Positions 1 through 7,815 are shown, numbered from the stretch's first letter. The stretch is 64,000 nucleotides of DNA from Aldehydirespirator sp965116965 (GCA_965116965.1 OZ220743.1:1612001-1676000); one strand, 5' to 3'. Numbers and translations are program-made. The notes: generated by a model from the sequence alone, not told the origin.

Positions 1-49
1 GATCACCTGGTGCTCAACTGTTCTTGCACAGAATCCGGCAAATCTGCTT

Positions 50-116
50 AATTTTGGAGCTTACGGCGCGAGGAGACAACGCCGATGTCGAATCCGGCGA
101 GGCGCAAACCGCCGCG
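50..116 (-). pseudogene. 3'-end fragment of a CoA-binding-domain gene
   Basis: On the minus strand this stretch reads GGLRLAGFDIGVVSSRR and then runs to a stop. It closely matches the last residues of the CoA-binding protein encoded at 12245-12748 (GGLHLSGFDTGVISSRR). Only about 20 codons are recognisable and nothing upstream continues the gene. It is therefore a displaced fragment, showing that DNA from the right border of the 1-12 kb accessory region also occurs at its left edge. Confidence 0.6.
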
Positions 117-239
117 GATAGCCACTCCGACTCGCCCGACCTCTCTGCACTATGAGAAGACCGTTCTGCCTAGCTCTCCTTGTGAAGAGGAGGATTGATC
201 CGTGGGTTCTCCTTTCAAGAAGGAGAAATATGGGAACGC

Positions 240-345
240 CACCAAGCGCCTGCTGACCGACCCGCCGCGGCCTGCCCGCCCAGCGGCCCGCGGACGTCGA
301 AGCCCAGCCCGCCTACGACTGGATCATCGCCGTTCGTCACACTGC
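240..345 (+). pseudogene. C-terminal remnant of a DUF4143-type ATPase
   Basis: The DNA aligns base for base with the end of the ATPase pseudogenes at 4840-4930 and 7540-7630 (KRLLTRTRRGLPAQW... in those copies). A two-base loss just after the KRLLT codons shifts the frame. No intact N-terminal part precedes it. It is one of several scattered pieces of the same ATPase family in the first 12 kb. Confidence 0.6.
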
Positions 346-351
346 GGCCGG

Positions 352-432
352 AGCCTCCACAGGGTGACGAACGGTACTCGCGTCACCCACCACGCCACGG
401 GCCCCCGGCGGTGAAGGTCTCGTGGACGCGGC
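352..432 (+). repeat. degenerate copy of an intergenic dispersed repeat
   Basis: This stretch (GTGACGAACGG, CGCGTCACCCA, CGCCACGGG, GTGGACGC in order) is a diverged, shorter version of the roughly 130-base repeat at 4961-5092 and 11786-11916. A piece of it (CTCCACARGGTGACGAACGGT) also occurs near 2972-2992. It has no coding potential that I can support. Confidence 0.5.
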
Positions 433-497
433 ACCACCCATCCAGGACCCTCTCCCTGTCGAACAGGTGGGCGACCTGGAGCCGGTGAGACGAGCGT

Positions 498-1805
498 CTA
501 CGTGGGCGTGGACGGGTTGTCGTGGCCGTGGAGGGCGTAGGGGTTGAGGAACTGGCGCTCCCAGAGCCGCTGCTTGTCGGTTTCGGGCATGGCTGCGAGC
601 TCGCACACCTCGCCCCACTGGTCCCTTATCACCGTGATCTGGCGGTCGATGATCTCGCGGGCCTGCTGGGCGGTGAGGTGGTAGTGGGCGGCGTGGGTGA
701 CGCAGCGGGCGACTTGGCTGAGCCGCTCGCCGTCGCCGCCGAAGGCCATGGCCTGGGCTGCCTCGCCGCCGGCGCGGGCCTGCGGGCAGATGTCGTATGC
801 GGGCGTGAGCGTGAGGTCCTCGCCGTCCCAGAACGCGGAGTGGTTGCGGGCGTGGTCGTCGGTGTTGCCGACCAGGATGTTGAACACGATGCGGGCGAAC
901 AGTTCCCGCAGCGTGGCGTCCGGGGCGGTGAAGCGCGACCGCACCCGATGGGCCAGGTCCGTGTAGGTGGCGTAGCGGCCCGCGATGCCGTGCGCGTCGT
1001 GCAACTCCAGCATGGTCAGCGCCGAGACCATCATGCGCCGGGCGCCCGAGGCTGTCCGGTCGAATCGCTCGACCAGCAGCACGTCCTTGCCCAGCGCCTG
1101 GACGAGTTCGACGGGCGCGGCGTCGATCCCGGCGCGGCGGGCCAATTCCATGGCGGCGTACTCCGCCTTCACCACCGGGTAGGGGTCCGTCGAGGAGGCG
1201 AACTTGGCGATCACCCGGCGGGTGCCGTCGGTGAGGAGTGCTTTCGGCCGGGCCCCGCCCACCGAGGTTCCATGCAGCAGGGCCCGGTCCAGCGCCGGCG
1301 TGAGCGGCTCGCCGGCCTCGACGCGTTCCGCGGCCTCGGCCAGCTCGGCCAGAGACGCCGCGTCGGCGGACCTGGCCTCGTAGCGGGTGGCCGAGGCCTG
1401 GAAGTCGAGGGCGCCGATGCGGTCGGATCCCGACTCCAGCAGGTAGGCGAGAGTGTGGAGGTCCGAGCGGGCGCCGCCGCGGCGGTGCTCGATCACCCGG
1501 CGTCCCCAGGCGTCGGGCGCGGCGTCGACCACGCAGCCAGCGATCTCCCCCGAGCGGGGCGGGATCTCGCCGCGCCCGAGCGGCAGTTCGGGCAGGTACA
1601 GCGCGACCGCGCCGGGATGCCGGAGGTAGCTCCGCCCGTAGGCGAACGTCACCACCGGGCCCCGGTCGATCAGCCTGCCCGCCACCACCGGCTCGGCCGC
1701 GCCAGGCAGCCAAACCCACACGAACGCGCCGGGGGACGCGGTAATCCGCTCAGAAGCCGTCATCGACGCAGCTAGGGCGCACCACGGATCGTCCTTGCCG
1801 GCCAA
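498..1805 (-). CDS. hipA: HipA-family serine/threonine kinase toxin
   Basis: This 435-residue protein has the length and layout of HipA kinases, the toxins of type II HipBA modules. In E. coli HipA phosphorylates glutamyl-tRNA synthetase and induces dormancy. An N-terminal HipA_1-like domain is followed by the glycine-rich segment HGTSVGGARPK (residues 178-188), LLVERFDR (243-250), the catalytic-loop motif NTDDHARN (314-321) and the metal-binding YDIC (337-340). The start lies 17 bases after the stop of the HipB-like gene, so the pair is co-transcribed with the antitoxin first. MTASERI at residue 15 is an alternative start. All kinase motifs are present, so it looks functional. Fragments of a related hipA lie at 3046-3110 and 7640-7750. 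Confidence 0.9.
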   Translation of the reverse strand: MAGKDDPWCALAASMTASERITASPGAFVWVWLPGAAEPVVAGRLIDRGPVVTFAYGRSYLRHPGAVALYLPELPLGRGEIPPRSGEIAGCVVDAAPDAWGRRVIEHRRGGARSDLHTLAYLLESGSDRIGALDFQASATRYEARSADAASLAELAEAAERVEAGEPLTPALDRALLHGTSVGGARPKALLTDGTRRVIAKFASSTDPYPVVKAEYAAMELARRAGIDAAPVELVQALGKDVLLVERFDRTASGARRMMVSALTMLELHDAHGIAGRYATYTDLAHRVRSRFTAPDATLRELFARIVFNILVGNTDDHARNHSAFWDGEDLTLTPAYDICPQARAGGEAAQAMAFGGDGERLSQVARCVTHAAHYHLTAQQAREIIDRQITVIRDQWGEVCELAAMPETDKQRLWERQFLNPYALHGHDNPSTPT

Positions 1806-1822
1806 CCACGCGCCACCCGCCG

Positions 1823-2149
1823 TCAGAACTCGTCATCGACGCCGGCCACACGCACCGCGGCCGGCAGCACCGCCAGCCGGGTCTGCACGACCTCTGCCTC
1901 CAGGGCGCGCCGTGCCGGGTCGTCGTGGAACAGCGCCACCCCCACGAGGGTGGCCGCCTCGAAGGCGGTGCCCAACGCGACGGTCGGGTCGCCCTTTTCC
2001 ACCTTGCGGATCGTGACGACGGACACGCCCGCCCGCTCGGCCAGCTCCGCCAGCGTCCACCGCCGCTCCCGCCGGGCGGCGGCCACCCGGTCGCCCAGCA
2101 GCCGGGCAGCCTCCACCGTCACCGGACTCAAAACCCTCGCTGAACTCAT
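1823..2149 (-). CDS. hipB: HipB-like XRE-family antitoxin
   Basis: This 108-residue protein has an N-terminal helix-turn-helix of the XRE/Cro type (LAELAERAGVSVVTIRKVEKG, about residues 34-54). It lies directly upstream of the HipA-family gene. By analogy it neutralises HipA and represses the operon by binding its promoter. The start codon is preceded by TATAGT with a six-base gap, indicating a leaderless mRNA. The C-terminal half, about 50 residues, shows no domain I recognise. Confidence 0.85.
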   Translation of the reverse strand: MSSARVLSPVTVEAARLLGDRVAAARRERRWTLAELAERAGVSVVTIRKVEKGDPTVALGTAFEAATLVGVALFHDDPARRALEAEVVQTRLAVLPAAVRVAGVDDEF

Positions 2150-2161
2150 ATCGAAACTATA
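2150..2161 (-). promoter_or_regulatory. -10 box of the hipBA operon (leaderless type)
   Basis: Reading the minus strand, TATAGT lies at 2161-2156 and is separated by six bases (TTCGAT) from the hipB ATG. The surrounding 2150-2195 stretch is strikingly AT-rich for this DNA and could hold the HipB operator. I see no convincing -35 hexamer. The same box-to-start geometry recurs before many genes in the window. Confidence 0.55.
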
Positions 2162-2267
2162 CTATCAACAAGAGTGTTTTATAGAAGTTTTAGCGACTAG
2201 TCGCCTCGTTCCCCCGCGGTCGTCCCCTGCGTATCTTCCTCCGTTGTGAGCCTGGCAGATGAACGCG

Positions 2268-2345
2268 CACATGCTGTCTGGCTGGTGTCCGGCGGCTTCC
2301 CCGAGGCAGGGGCTGGACGACTCGCTGCGGGGGCGTCCGCCGGCT
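2268..2345 (+). pseudogene. internal fragment of a DUF4143-type ATPase
   Basis: The bases match 6905-6980 of the larger ATPase pseudogene, the region encoding WCGGFPEAQGLDDSLRGR. A two-base deletion within GFPEAQG destroys the frame. It is flanked by unrelated sequence on both sides, so it is a small relic. Confidence 0.55.
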
Positions 2346-2403
2346 CGGTGCCAGCAGGATTGATTGGTTTATCATGATATGGCGCTATAACTGAAGACAG
2401 GGA

Positions 2404-2513
2404 GCGCTGGCAGGGCGGCAGGAGGGAGGTTCATGTCGTGCTGGAGGCGGCCGGGACTGGCGCATGCTGAAGCACGGCGCTGGCAGGGCGGCAGGAGGGA
2501 GGTTCATGTCGTG
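2404..2513 (+). repeat. 37-base direct repeat carrying a duplicated translation start
   Basis: An identical 37-base sequence occurs at 2404-2440 and 2477-2513, a 73-base period. It contains a Shine-Dalgarno-like AGGAGGGAGG followed by TTCATGTCGTG. The second copy places this ribosome-binding site directly in front of the GTG start of the retropepsin-like gene. The first copy offers an in-frame ATG 78 bases earlier. Confidence 0.75.
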
Positions 2514-2867
2514 GGCGAGACCTATGTGACCGTGACGGTCAGCAATCCGGCGGCGCCCGAGCGGGCCTGGGAGGGCAGGTTCCTCGCCGACACGGGGACG
2601 ACCACCAGCGTCGTCCCCCGCAGCCGGCTCGAGGAGATCGGGATAGCGCCGGTGTCGAGCCGGCTCGTCGAGTTGGCCGATGGCAGCTCCACCAGACTCG
2701 ACCTCGGGATGGCCATCCTCAGCTTCGTGGGCAAGGACTCTCCCTCCGCGGTGTTCTTCGGCGTCGACGACGCCGACCCGCTGCTGGGCACGACGGCGAT
2801 GCAGGTGGCCGGCGTGAAGGTGGACCCCCTCAACCACTGCCTCGAGCGCTCGAAGATCCGCTACTAG
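2511..2867 (+). CDS. retropepsin-like clan AA aspartic protease domain protein
   Basis: This small protein of 118 residues opens with the pattern usual for bacterial retropepsin-like proteins (VGETYVTVTVSNPAAPER). It then carries the catalytic motif LADTGTTTSVVP near residues 29-40 and a C-terminal hydrophobic-glycine segment, DPLLGTTAMQVAG. The Asp-Thr-Gly triad suggests a dimeric aspartic protease with one active-site Asp per subunit. Its substrate is unknown. GTG 2511 is chosen because a strong Shine-Dalgarno sequence precedes it and family members begin at this point. ATG 2433 would add 26 low-complexity residues that arise from a duplicated start region. Confidence 0.7.
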   Translation: MGETYVTVTVSNPAAPERAWEGRFLADTGTTTSVVPRSRLEEIGIAPVSSRLVELADGSSTRLDLGMAILSFVGKDSPSAVFFGVDDADPLLGTTAMQVAGVKVDPLNHCLERSKIRY

Positions 2868-3045
2868 CGGGCGCCGCGCCCGGGGCCACCGCGACGGCGA
2901 CCACGCACACCATCTGGTATCCGTTGCATGGACTGTGAGGATTGAGCAAATCGCATCGGGGTTCCTTCGACGCCTCCACAAGGTGACGAACGGTCCCGGC
3001 CTCTGAGCGGCCGCGGCCGAAACAGCCGCGCCGCAACCCGGTCGC

Positions 3046-3110
3046 CAAGAAGCGTCCTTGCCGAGCGCCTGGGCGAGTTCGACGGGCGTCAAGTCGGGCG
3101 TCACCGGGCC
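3046..3110 (-). pseudogene. hipA fragment
   Basis: On the minus strand this reads LTPVELAQALGKD, matching residues 230-241 of the HipA-family protein at 498-1805, and then diverges. It is directly joined to the AT-rich block at 3111-3175, and the same join is found at 7709-7815. It therefore belongs to a duplicated composite rather than being an independent relic. The rest of 2868-3200 contains no gene I can support. Confidence 0.6.
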
Positions 3111-3175
3111 GACCGGTGCGCATAGGAACATAGCGACAAACAAAAACGCATAAACAAATAAAAGCGAAGCGACCG
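3111..3175 (+). repeat. AT-rich block, copy 1 of 2
   Basis: The sequence GACCGGTGCGCATAG followed by an A-rich run (AAACGCATAAACAAATAA) and GCGAAGCGAC is repeated with few changes at 7751-7815. Both copies sit between a hipA fragment and the P-loop NTPase sequence. Here it lies 25-90 bases upstream of the intact NTPase gene and may carry its upstream promoter region. Confidence 0.7.
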
Positions 3176-3200
3176 GTGGGGATGGGGTAGCGTTGCCGTC

Positions 3201-4346
3201 ATGTCTGTACCCCGGGCCAAGAACCCGTTCTCGCCCACGTTCGGGACCACGCCCCCGCTGCTGGCGGGGCGCGACGACGTGACGGCGAGATTCGCCGACG
3301 CCCTCGACAGCGGGCCGGCCCATCCCGACTACACCCTGCTCATCACCGGCGACCGCGGTGCCGGAAAGACCGCCTTGCTGAACGTGCTGGAGGCGAGGGC
3401 GGCCGACCGGGGCTGGATGACGGTGACCGCGGCGGCTTCATCGGAGCCGGTGACCGCTCGCATCGCTGGCGAGGCTCGCCGCTGCACGGATCGCCTGCGC
3501 AGCGTGCGCCGCGGCGCCCGCGTGGCGTCGGTGAGCGCCCTGGGCGTCGGGGTCTCGTTGGAGCAGCCCGCGCCGGTGACCGGGCCCGAGCCGGGACTGC
3601 TGTCGGTGCTGGAGGAACTCGGCGACCTGCTGGAGGCCAGGGGCACCGGGCTGCTGCTGACTGTGGACGAGCTGCACGACGTCGACCGGGACGATGTGCG
3701 CGACGTGGCCTCAGCCGTGCAGATCGTCACCAGGCGCCGCCTGAGGCCGCTGGCGTTCGCGGCGGCCGCGCTGCCGCTCATCGAGCACACCCACCTCGGC
3801 GACCCGAACATGACGTTCCTTCAGCGATGCGCCCGGGCCCGGCTCGGCCCGCTCGACGGTGACGAGACCCTTCGGGCGCTGCGGCAGCCGATCATCGACA
3901 GCGGCAGCGCCATCGACGACGACGCCCTGGCCGAGGCGGCGGCTGCGACCCTGGGCTACCCCTACATGATCCAGTTGGTGGGGTTCCACGCATGGCAGAT
4001 CAGGGAGGACCCCGACGCCCCGATCAGCCTCACCGACGTGCGCGCGGCTGCGGTCGAGGCGGAGCACGCCATGGTGGACCAGGTCGCCGGACCCATCTGG
4101 AACCGGCTGTCGCCGATGGACAAGAGGTTCCTGGTCGCCATGCTCGCCGACGACCCCGACTCGTCCCTGGCCGACATCGCGGCCCGCATCGACCGGTCGA
4201 TGCAGTACGCCCGCACCTACCGCGCCCGCCTCACCGCGGCTGGCGCCATCAGCCCGACCTCGAAGGCTCGGGTCCAGTTCCGCCACCATGCCCTCCGCAA
4301 GCGCGCCCGAACCGCAGCCCGCGACGACCCCACCCTGCTGCGCTGA
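3201..4346 (+). CDS. AAA/STAND-like P-loop ATPase
   Basis: This 381-residue ATPase has Walker A GDRGAGKT at residues 50-57 and Walker B LLLTVDELHD at 151-160, within an AAA_16/Orc1-Cdc6-like NTPase domain. A helical sensor region (TLGYPYMIQLVGFHAWQ, about 250-266) and a winged-helix-like C-terminus (SLADIAARIDRS...) follow. TAGCGT lies seven bases before the ATG, so the mRNA is probably leaderless. A truncated second copy lacking both Walker motifs lies at 7816-8427. The role is unknown. Such ATPases often sit near toxin-antitoxin or defence genes, which fits the surroundings, but nothing identifies a partner. Confidence 0.8.
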   Translation: MSVPRAKNPFSPTFGTTPPLLAGRDDVTARFADALDSGPAHPDYTLLITGDRGAGKTALLNVLEARAADRGWMTVTAAASSEPVTARIAGEARRCTDRLRSVRRGARVASVSALGVGVSLEQPAPVTGPEPGLLSVLEELGDLLEARGTGLLLTVDELHDVDRDDVRDVASAVQIVTRRRLRPLAFAAAALPLIEHTHLGDPNMTFLQRCARARLGPLDGDETLRALRQPIIDSGSAIDDDALAEAAAATLGYPYMIQLVGFHAWQIREDPDAPISLTDVRAAAVEAEHAMVDQVAGPIWNRLSPMDKRFLVAMLADDPDSSLADIAARIDRSMQYARTYRARLTAAGAISPTSKARVQFRHHALRKRARTAARDDPTLLR

Positions 4347-4359
4347 CGCCACCGGCCTG

Positions 4360-4932
4360 TGAGACTGGACGCAGATCCCCGCCGGGTCGCTGTTCAGCGT
4401 CGAGAAGCTCCACCGGGCCATCCGGTCCCAGGGGATCGCCATGACCCGCGACACCGTCCAGCAGTATCTCGCCCTCCTCGAGGACTGCTTCCTGGTGCGG
4501 ACGGTGTGGATGGAGTCCCGCTCGGAGCGCCGAAGGATGGTGAATCCCCGCAAGGCCTATCCCATCGACACCGGGCTGATAGCCGTGTTCGACCGCCACG
4601 GCGAGGCCAACAGAGGCCACGCGCTGGAAGCCGCCGTGCTGGTGGAGCTCTAGCGCCGCCGCAGCGAGGCGACCTATGTGCGGACCCCCGAGGGCCATGA
4701 GGTGGACTTCCTGGCCCGTGCCGAGGACGGCTCGGCCGAGTTGGTCCAGGTCTGCGACGACGCGTCCGGCGCCAAGACTGCGGCCCGGGAGCTTCGGGCC
4801 CTGGCCGGGGCGGGCCGCATGCTCCCGTCGGCCACCAAGCGCCTGCTGACCCGGACCCGCCGCGGCCTGCCCGCCCAGTGGCCCGCAGACGCCGAAGCCC
4901 AGCCCGCCTACGAATGGATCCTCGCGCCTTGA
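4360..4932 (+). pseudogene. C-terminal half of a DUF4143-type ATPase with an internal stop
   Basis: From about 4377 the frame reads SLFSVEKLHRAIRSQGIAM, then ...DCFLVRTVWMES, NPRKAYPIDTGL, and ends at 4932 with EWILAP. This is the DUF4143 nuclease-like domain of AAA_14 ATPases, including the EVDFLAR and ELVQVCDD core. An in-frame TAG at 4651-4653 interrupts it where the copy at 6870-7630 has a sense codon. The whole N-terminal ATPase module is missing. The join to the end of the preceding NTPase gene is reproduced at 8425-8470, so the fusion arose before duplication. Confidence 0.8.
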
Positions 4933-4960
4933 GTCGTGGATCAGCACCGTGACCATCATG

Positions 4961-5092
4961 CGCCGGGCACCCTGAGGCCGATGCCGTCCCCACAGCGTGA
5001 CCCACAGGACTCGCGTCACCCATTGCGCCACGGGTCCCCGAGGTGAGGACCGAATGGCGTCTGATCGGATTCCATTAGGGTGTGGACGCCGC
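4961..5092 (+). repeat. intergenic dispersed repeat, copy 1
   Basis: About 130 bases running from GGCACCCTGAGGCCGATGCC through CGTCACCCATTGCGCCACGG to AGGGTGTGGACGC. It recurs with roughly nine of ten bases conserved at 11786-11916 and in degraded form at 352-432. Here it ends about 40 bases before the ATPase/TOPRIM-like pair. Its left edge overlaps a short hipA-like stretch (ACCATCATGCGCCGGGC). Confidence 0.75.
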
Positions 5093-5130
5093 GCGCGGTT
5101 GACTCAGGAGGCCAGCGGTACGCTGATCGC

Positions 5131-6264
5131 GTGTACGAGCGGATCCACGTCGACAACTACAAGTGCCTCGTCGACTTCGATCTGCATTTGAGCGAGACTT
5201 CATTGCTCGTGGGCTCGAACGGCTCCGGCAAGACGGCCGTTCTCGATGTGGTCTTCGGACTCCGGAGGCTGCTCGCCGGTGAGGCGAAGGTCAACGACCG
5301 GATCGCGTTTCATCCCTCCACCCTGACGCGCTGGCAGCCGGGTCGCGAGCAGTTGTTCGAGATGGACGTGAGCGCCTGCGGCGAGAGGTACCGCTACCGT
5401 CTCAAGGTTGAGCACACACTCGACGAGCGGCAGTCGCGCGTGGTCGAGGAGAGCCTGGTGTCGCATGGCGACACACTGTTCCGCTGCGACCTGGGCGAGG
5501 TGAGGCTCTACCGCGACGACGGCTCCGAGGGTCCGGCCTACCGGGCCGACTGGAGCGAATCGGCACTTGCCCGTGTTGCGCCTCAGCCCGCCAATGCTCG
5601 GCTGACGACCTTCATGGAACTGGTGCAATCGACGGTGGTGTGCTCGATCAGGCCGGCGCTGCTCGGCGCTGAGTCCGAACGCGAAGCCAAGTACCTCGGC
5701 CGTCACGCGGAGAACTTCGTGGACTGGTACCGCCACGCGGTCCAGGAGAATCCTGGCTCGGTCCGGTCCCATGTGGAGGCGTTGCGACCCGTCGTCGATG
5801 GGTTCGACAACGTGCATCTCCAGCAGGCCGGCCTCGATCAGCGCGCTCTGATGCTGGACTTCCGCGCCGAGGGGGCCGCGCTGGACGGCGCTGCGAGGCG
5901 GTTCAAGCTCCGTTTCGACGAGTTGTCCGACGGGCAGCGGGCGCTCGTCGTCCTGTACGCGCTGCTGCATCTACGCGACGAGGAGCGTGGAGCCGTGCTG
6001 TTCCTTGACGAGCCCGACAACTTTGTGGCGCTCGCTGAGCTGCAGCCCTGGCTCCTCGCCTTGGTCGCACTGTGTGAGGAAACGTCCTCACAAGCCGTCT
6101 TGTGCTCGCACCATCCAGAATTGATCGACTACCTGGGACCTGACAGCGGGCTGCTGCTACGCCGAGAGGCATCGGCGGTGACCGTGGCTCCGCTCAGATC
6201 GCCCGACTTGCCCGATTGCGGCCTCAAGCTGTCCGAACTGATGGCGCGAGGCTGGGAGCGGTGA
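5131..6264 (+). CDS. OLD/RecF-like AAA ATPase (AAA_21 type), candidate defence ATPase
   Basis: This 377-residue ABC-type ATPase begins with the RecF/OLD-type opening VYERIHVDNYKCLVDFDLHL. Walker A GSNGSGKT is at residues 28-35, a signature-like FDELSDGQRALVV at about 261-273, Walker B AVLFLDEPDN at about 287-296, and the H-loop LCSHHPELID at about 323-332. The insert between Walker A and the signature is short, with no long coiled coil, as in defence ATPases rather than SMC proteins. GTG 5131 is preferred because TACGCT sits six bases upstream and the conserved fold starts there. Its stop overlaps the start of the TOPRIM-like gene (GTGA), so the two are translationally coupled. OLD, PARIS and similar anti-phage systems pair an ATPase with a TOPRIM nuclease, which is the basis for the proposed role. 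Confidence 0.8.
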   Translation: MYERIHVDNYKCLVDFDLHLSETSLLVGSNGSGKTAVLDVVFGLRRLLAGEAKVNDRIAFHPSTLTRWQPGREQLFEMDVSACGERYRYRLKVEHTLDERQSRVVEESLVSHGDTLFRCDLGEVRLYRDDGSEGPAYRADWSESALARVAPQPANARLTTFMELVQSTVVCSIRPALLGAESEREAKYLGRHAENFVDWYRHAVQENPGSVRSHVEALRPVVDGFDNVHLQQAGLDQRALMLDFRAEGAALDGAARRFKLRFDELSDGQRALVVLYALLHLRDEERGAVLFLDEPDNFVALAELQPWLLALVALCEETSSQAVLCSHHPELIDYLGPDSGLLLRREASAVTVAPLRSPDLPDCGLKLSELMARGWER

Positions 6265-6809
6265 GCCGCAGTGTCCGCATCGTGCTGCTCTACGAGGACC
6301 GCCAGCACGAGACATTCGTGAAGCAGTTCCTGTTGAGAGACGGATGGAACGTGCGCAACATCCGCCCCGTAATCTCCCCTCATGGCCGGGGATCGGCTGA
6401 GCAGTTCGTCCGCGAGCGGTTTCCGATCGAACTTGAGGCCGTCCGCGCCAAGCGCGGGGAGCGCGTATGGCTGATCGTGATGATCGACGGCGACGACCAG
6501 GGTGTTGCTGCTCGCCGCGCCTCGCTCGATGACGCCTGCACGGCTCGGGGGATCGCAGCCGTAGACCACAGTGAGAATGTGCTGATCTGTGTGCCGACAT
6601 GGAGCATCGAGACGTGGTTCGCCTTCCTCGACGGAGAGGACGTCGACGAAATTCGACGCGACTATCCGCGCCTGCCCCGAGTCAGGCACTGCCAGCGCCA
6701 CGTTGATGAGCTGTCCGAGAGATGCCGACTGGACCGTCAGAGCACACCGCTGCCACCGTCACTAGAAGATGCCTGCGTCCAGTACCGGCGCCTGCCGCTG
6801 CGGCAGTAG
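6261..6809 (+). CDS. TOPRIM-like (DUF4276/RloB-like) putative nuclease, partner of the upstream ATPase
   Basis: This 182-residue protein overlaps the preceding ATPase stop codon by four bases. An N-terminal strand ending in an acidic residue (RIVLLYEDRQHETFV, E12) is followed by LIVMIDGDDQG (residues 71-81, D76 and D78) and CVPTWSIETWF (about 113-123). The spacing of the E and DxD motifs is that of a TOPRIM metal-binding fold, as in DUF4276/RloB-like proteins and OLD nucleases. The function is inferred: an effector nuclease controlled by the ATPase. I cannot assign it to a named subfamily. After the stop at 6809 the sequence passes into ATPase pseudogene debris. Confidence 0.65.
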   Translation: MSRSVRIVLLYEDRQHETFVKQFLLRDGWNVRNIRPVISPHGRGSAEQFVRERFPIELEAVRAKRGERVWLIVMIDGDDQGVAARRASLDDACTARGIAAVDHSENVLICVPTWSIETWFAFLDGEDVDEIRRDYPRLPRVRHCQRHVDELSERCRLDRQSTPLPPSLEDACVQYRRLPLRQ

Positions 6810-6869
6810 CCCACGGCCGCGAGACTGCCTGATCCGATCTCTCCGCCTCCGGTGCGCTTGTCGCCTTCG

Positions 6870-7630
6870 AGTCCCACGAAGCGCCTTGGAGGCGAGGCGT
6901 CGTTCGGCCGCTGGCTGTGGTGCGGCGGCTTCCCCGAGGCTCAGGGGCTGGACGACTCGCTGCGAGGGCGTCTGCTGCGCGACTACGTCGATGTGGCCGT
7001 GTTCCGCGACGTGATCGACCGTCACCAGGTCAGCAATGTGGCCGGCCTGCGCTGGTTGTCGAGGCGTCTCCTCGCCAACGCGGGGTCGCGGTTCAGCGTC
7101 GAGAAGTTCCACCGGGCCATCCGGTCCCAGGGGATCGCCATGGCCCGCGACACCGTCCACAGCATCTCGCCCACCTCGAGGACTGCTTCCTGGTGCGCAC
7201 GGTGTGGATGGAGTCCCGCTCGGAGCGCCAGAGGATGGTGAACCCCCGCAAGGCCTATCCCATCGACACCGGGCTGATAGCCGCATTCGACCGCCACGGC
7301 GAGGCCAACAGAGGCCACGCGCTGGAGACCGCCGTGCTCATCGAGTTGGAACGGCGCTGCTGCGAGGCGACCTATGTGCGCACCCGCGAGGGCCACGAGG
7401 TGGACTTCCTGGCCCGTGGCGAGGACGGCTCGGCCGAGCTGGTCCAGGTCTGCGATGACGCGTCCGGCGCCAAGACCGCGGCCCGGGAACTCCGGGCCCT
7501 AACCGAGGCGGGCCGCATGTTCCCGTCGGCCACCAAGCGCCTGCTGACCCGGACCCGCCGCGGCCTGCCCGCCCAGTGGCCCGCCGACGTCGAAGCCCAG
7601 CCCGCCTACGAATGGATCCTCGCGCCTTGA
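6870..7630 (+). pseudogene. DUF4143-type ATPase, N-terminally truncated and frameshifted
   Basis: The frame reads GEASFGRWLWCGGFPEAQG onward through the linker (DYVDVAVFRDVIDRH...) to SQGIAMARDTV. A one-base deletion near 7160, relative to the copy at 4453, then moves the rest into another frame: LEDCFLVRTVWMES, EVDFLARGEDGSAE, ending EWILAP at 7630. The Walker A and Walker B regions are absent. This is the longest of the decayed copies and serves as the reference for the smaller relics at 240-345, 2268-2345, 4360-4932 and 8445-8612. Confidence 0.8.
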
Positions 7631-7639
7631 GTCGTGGAT

Positions 7640-7750
7640 CAGCACCGTGACCATCATGTGCCGGGCGCCCTGGGCGGTCCGGTCGAATCGCTCGACCCGC
7701 AGCGCATCCTTGCCGAGCGCCCGAGCGAGTTCGACGGGCGTTGCCGGACC
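7640..7750 (-). pseudogene. hipA fragment
   Basis: On the minus strand this reads TPVELARALGKD-ALRVERFDRT-AQGARHMMVTVL, matching residues 230-263 of the HipA-family protein at 498-1805. Its upstream side joins the AT-rich block at 7751-7815 and its downstream side joins the end of the ATPase pseudogene. The fragment is too short to function. Confidence 0.7.
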
Positions 7751-7815
7751 GACCGCTGCGCATAGAAGCACAGTGACAAATAGAAACGCATAAACAAATA
7801 AGAACGAAGCGACTT
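7751..7815 (+). repeat. AT-rich block, copy 2 of 2
   Basis: Near-identical to 3111-3175, including the AAACGCATAAACAAATAA core. It precedes the truncated NTPase copy exactly as copy 1 precedes the intact NTPase gene, though here the N-terminal half of that gene is missing. Confidence 0.7.

Noticed and set aside
195..488. Short plus-strand gene near the left edge
   Set aside because: The translated sequence is Pro/Arg-rich, and its DNA is explained by an ATPase remnant and a degraded dispersed repeat.
2385..3323. 312-codon minus-strand frame
   Set aside because: It runs antisense through the retropepsin-like gene and the start of the NTPase gene. Only its short hipA-like portion at 3046-3110 is meaningful.
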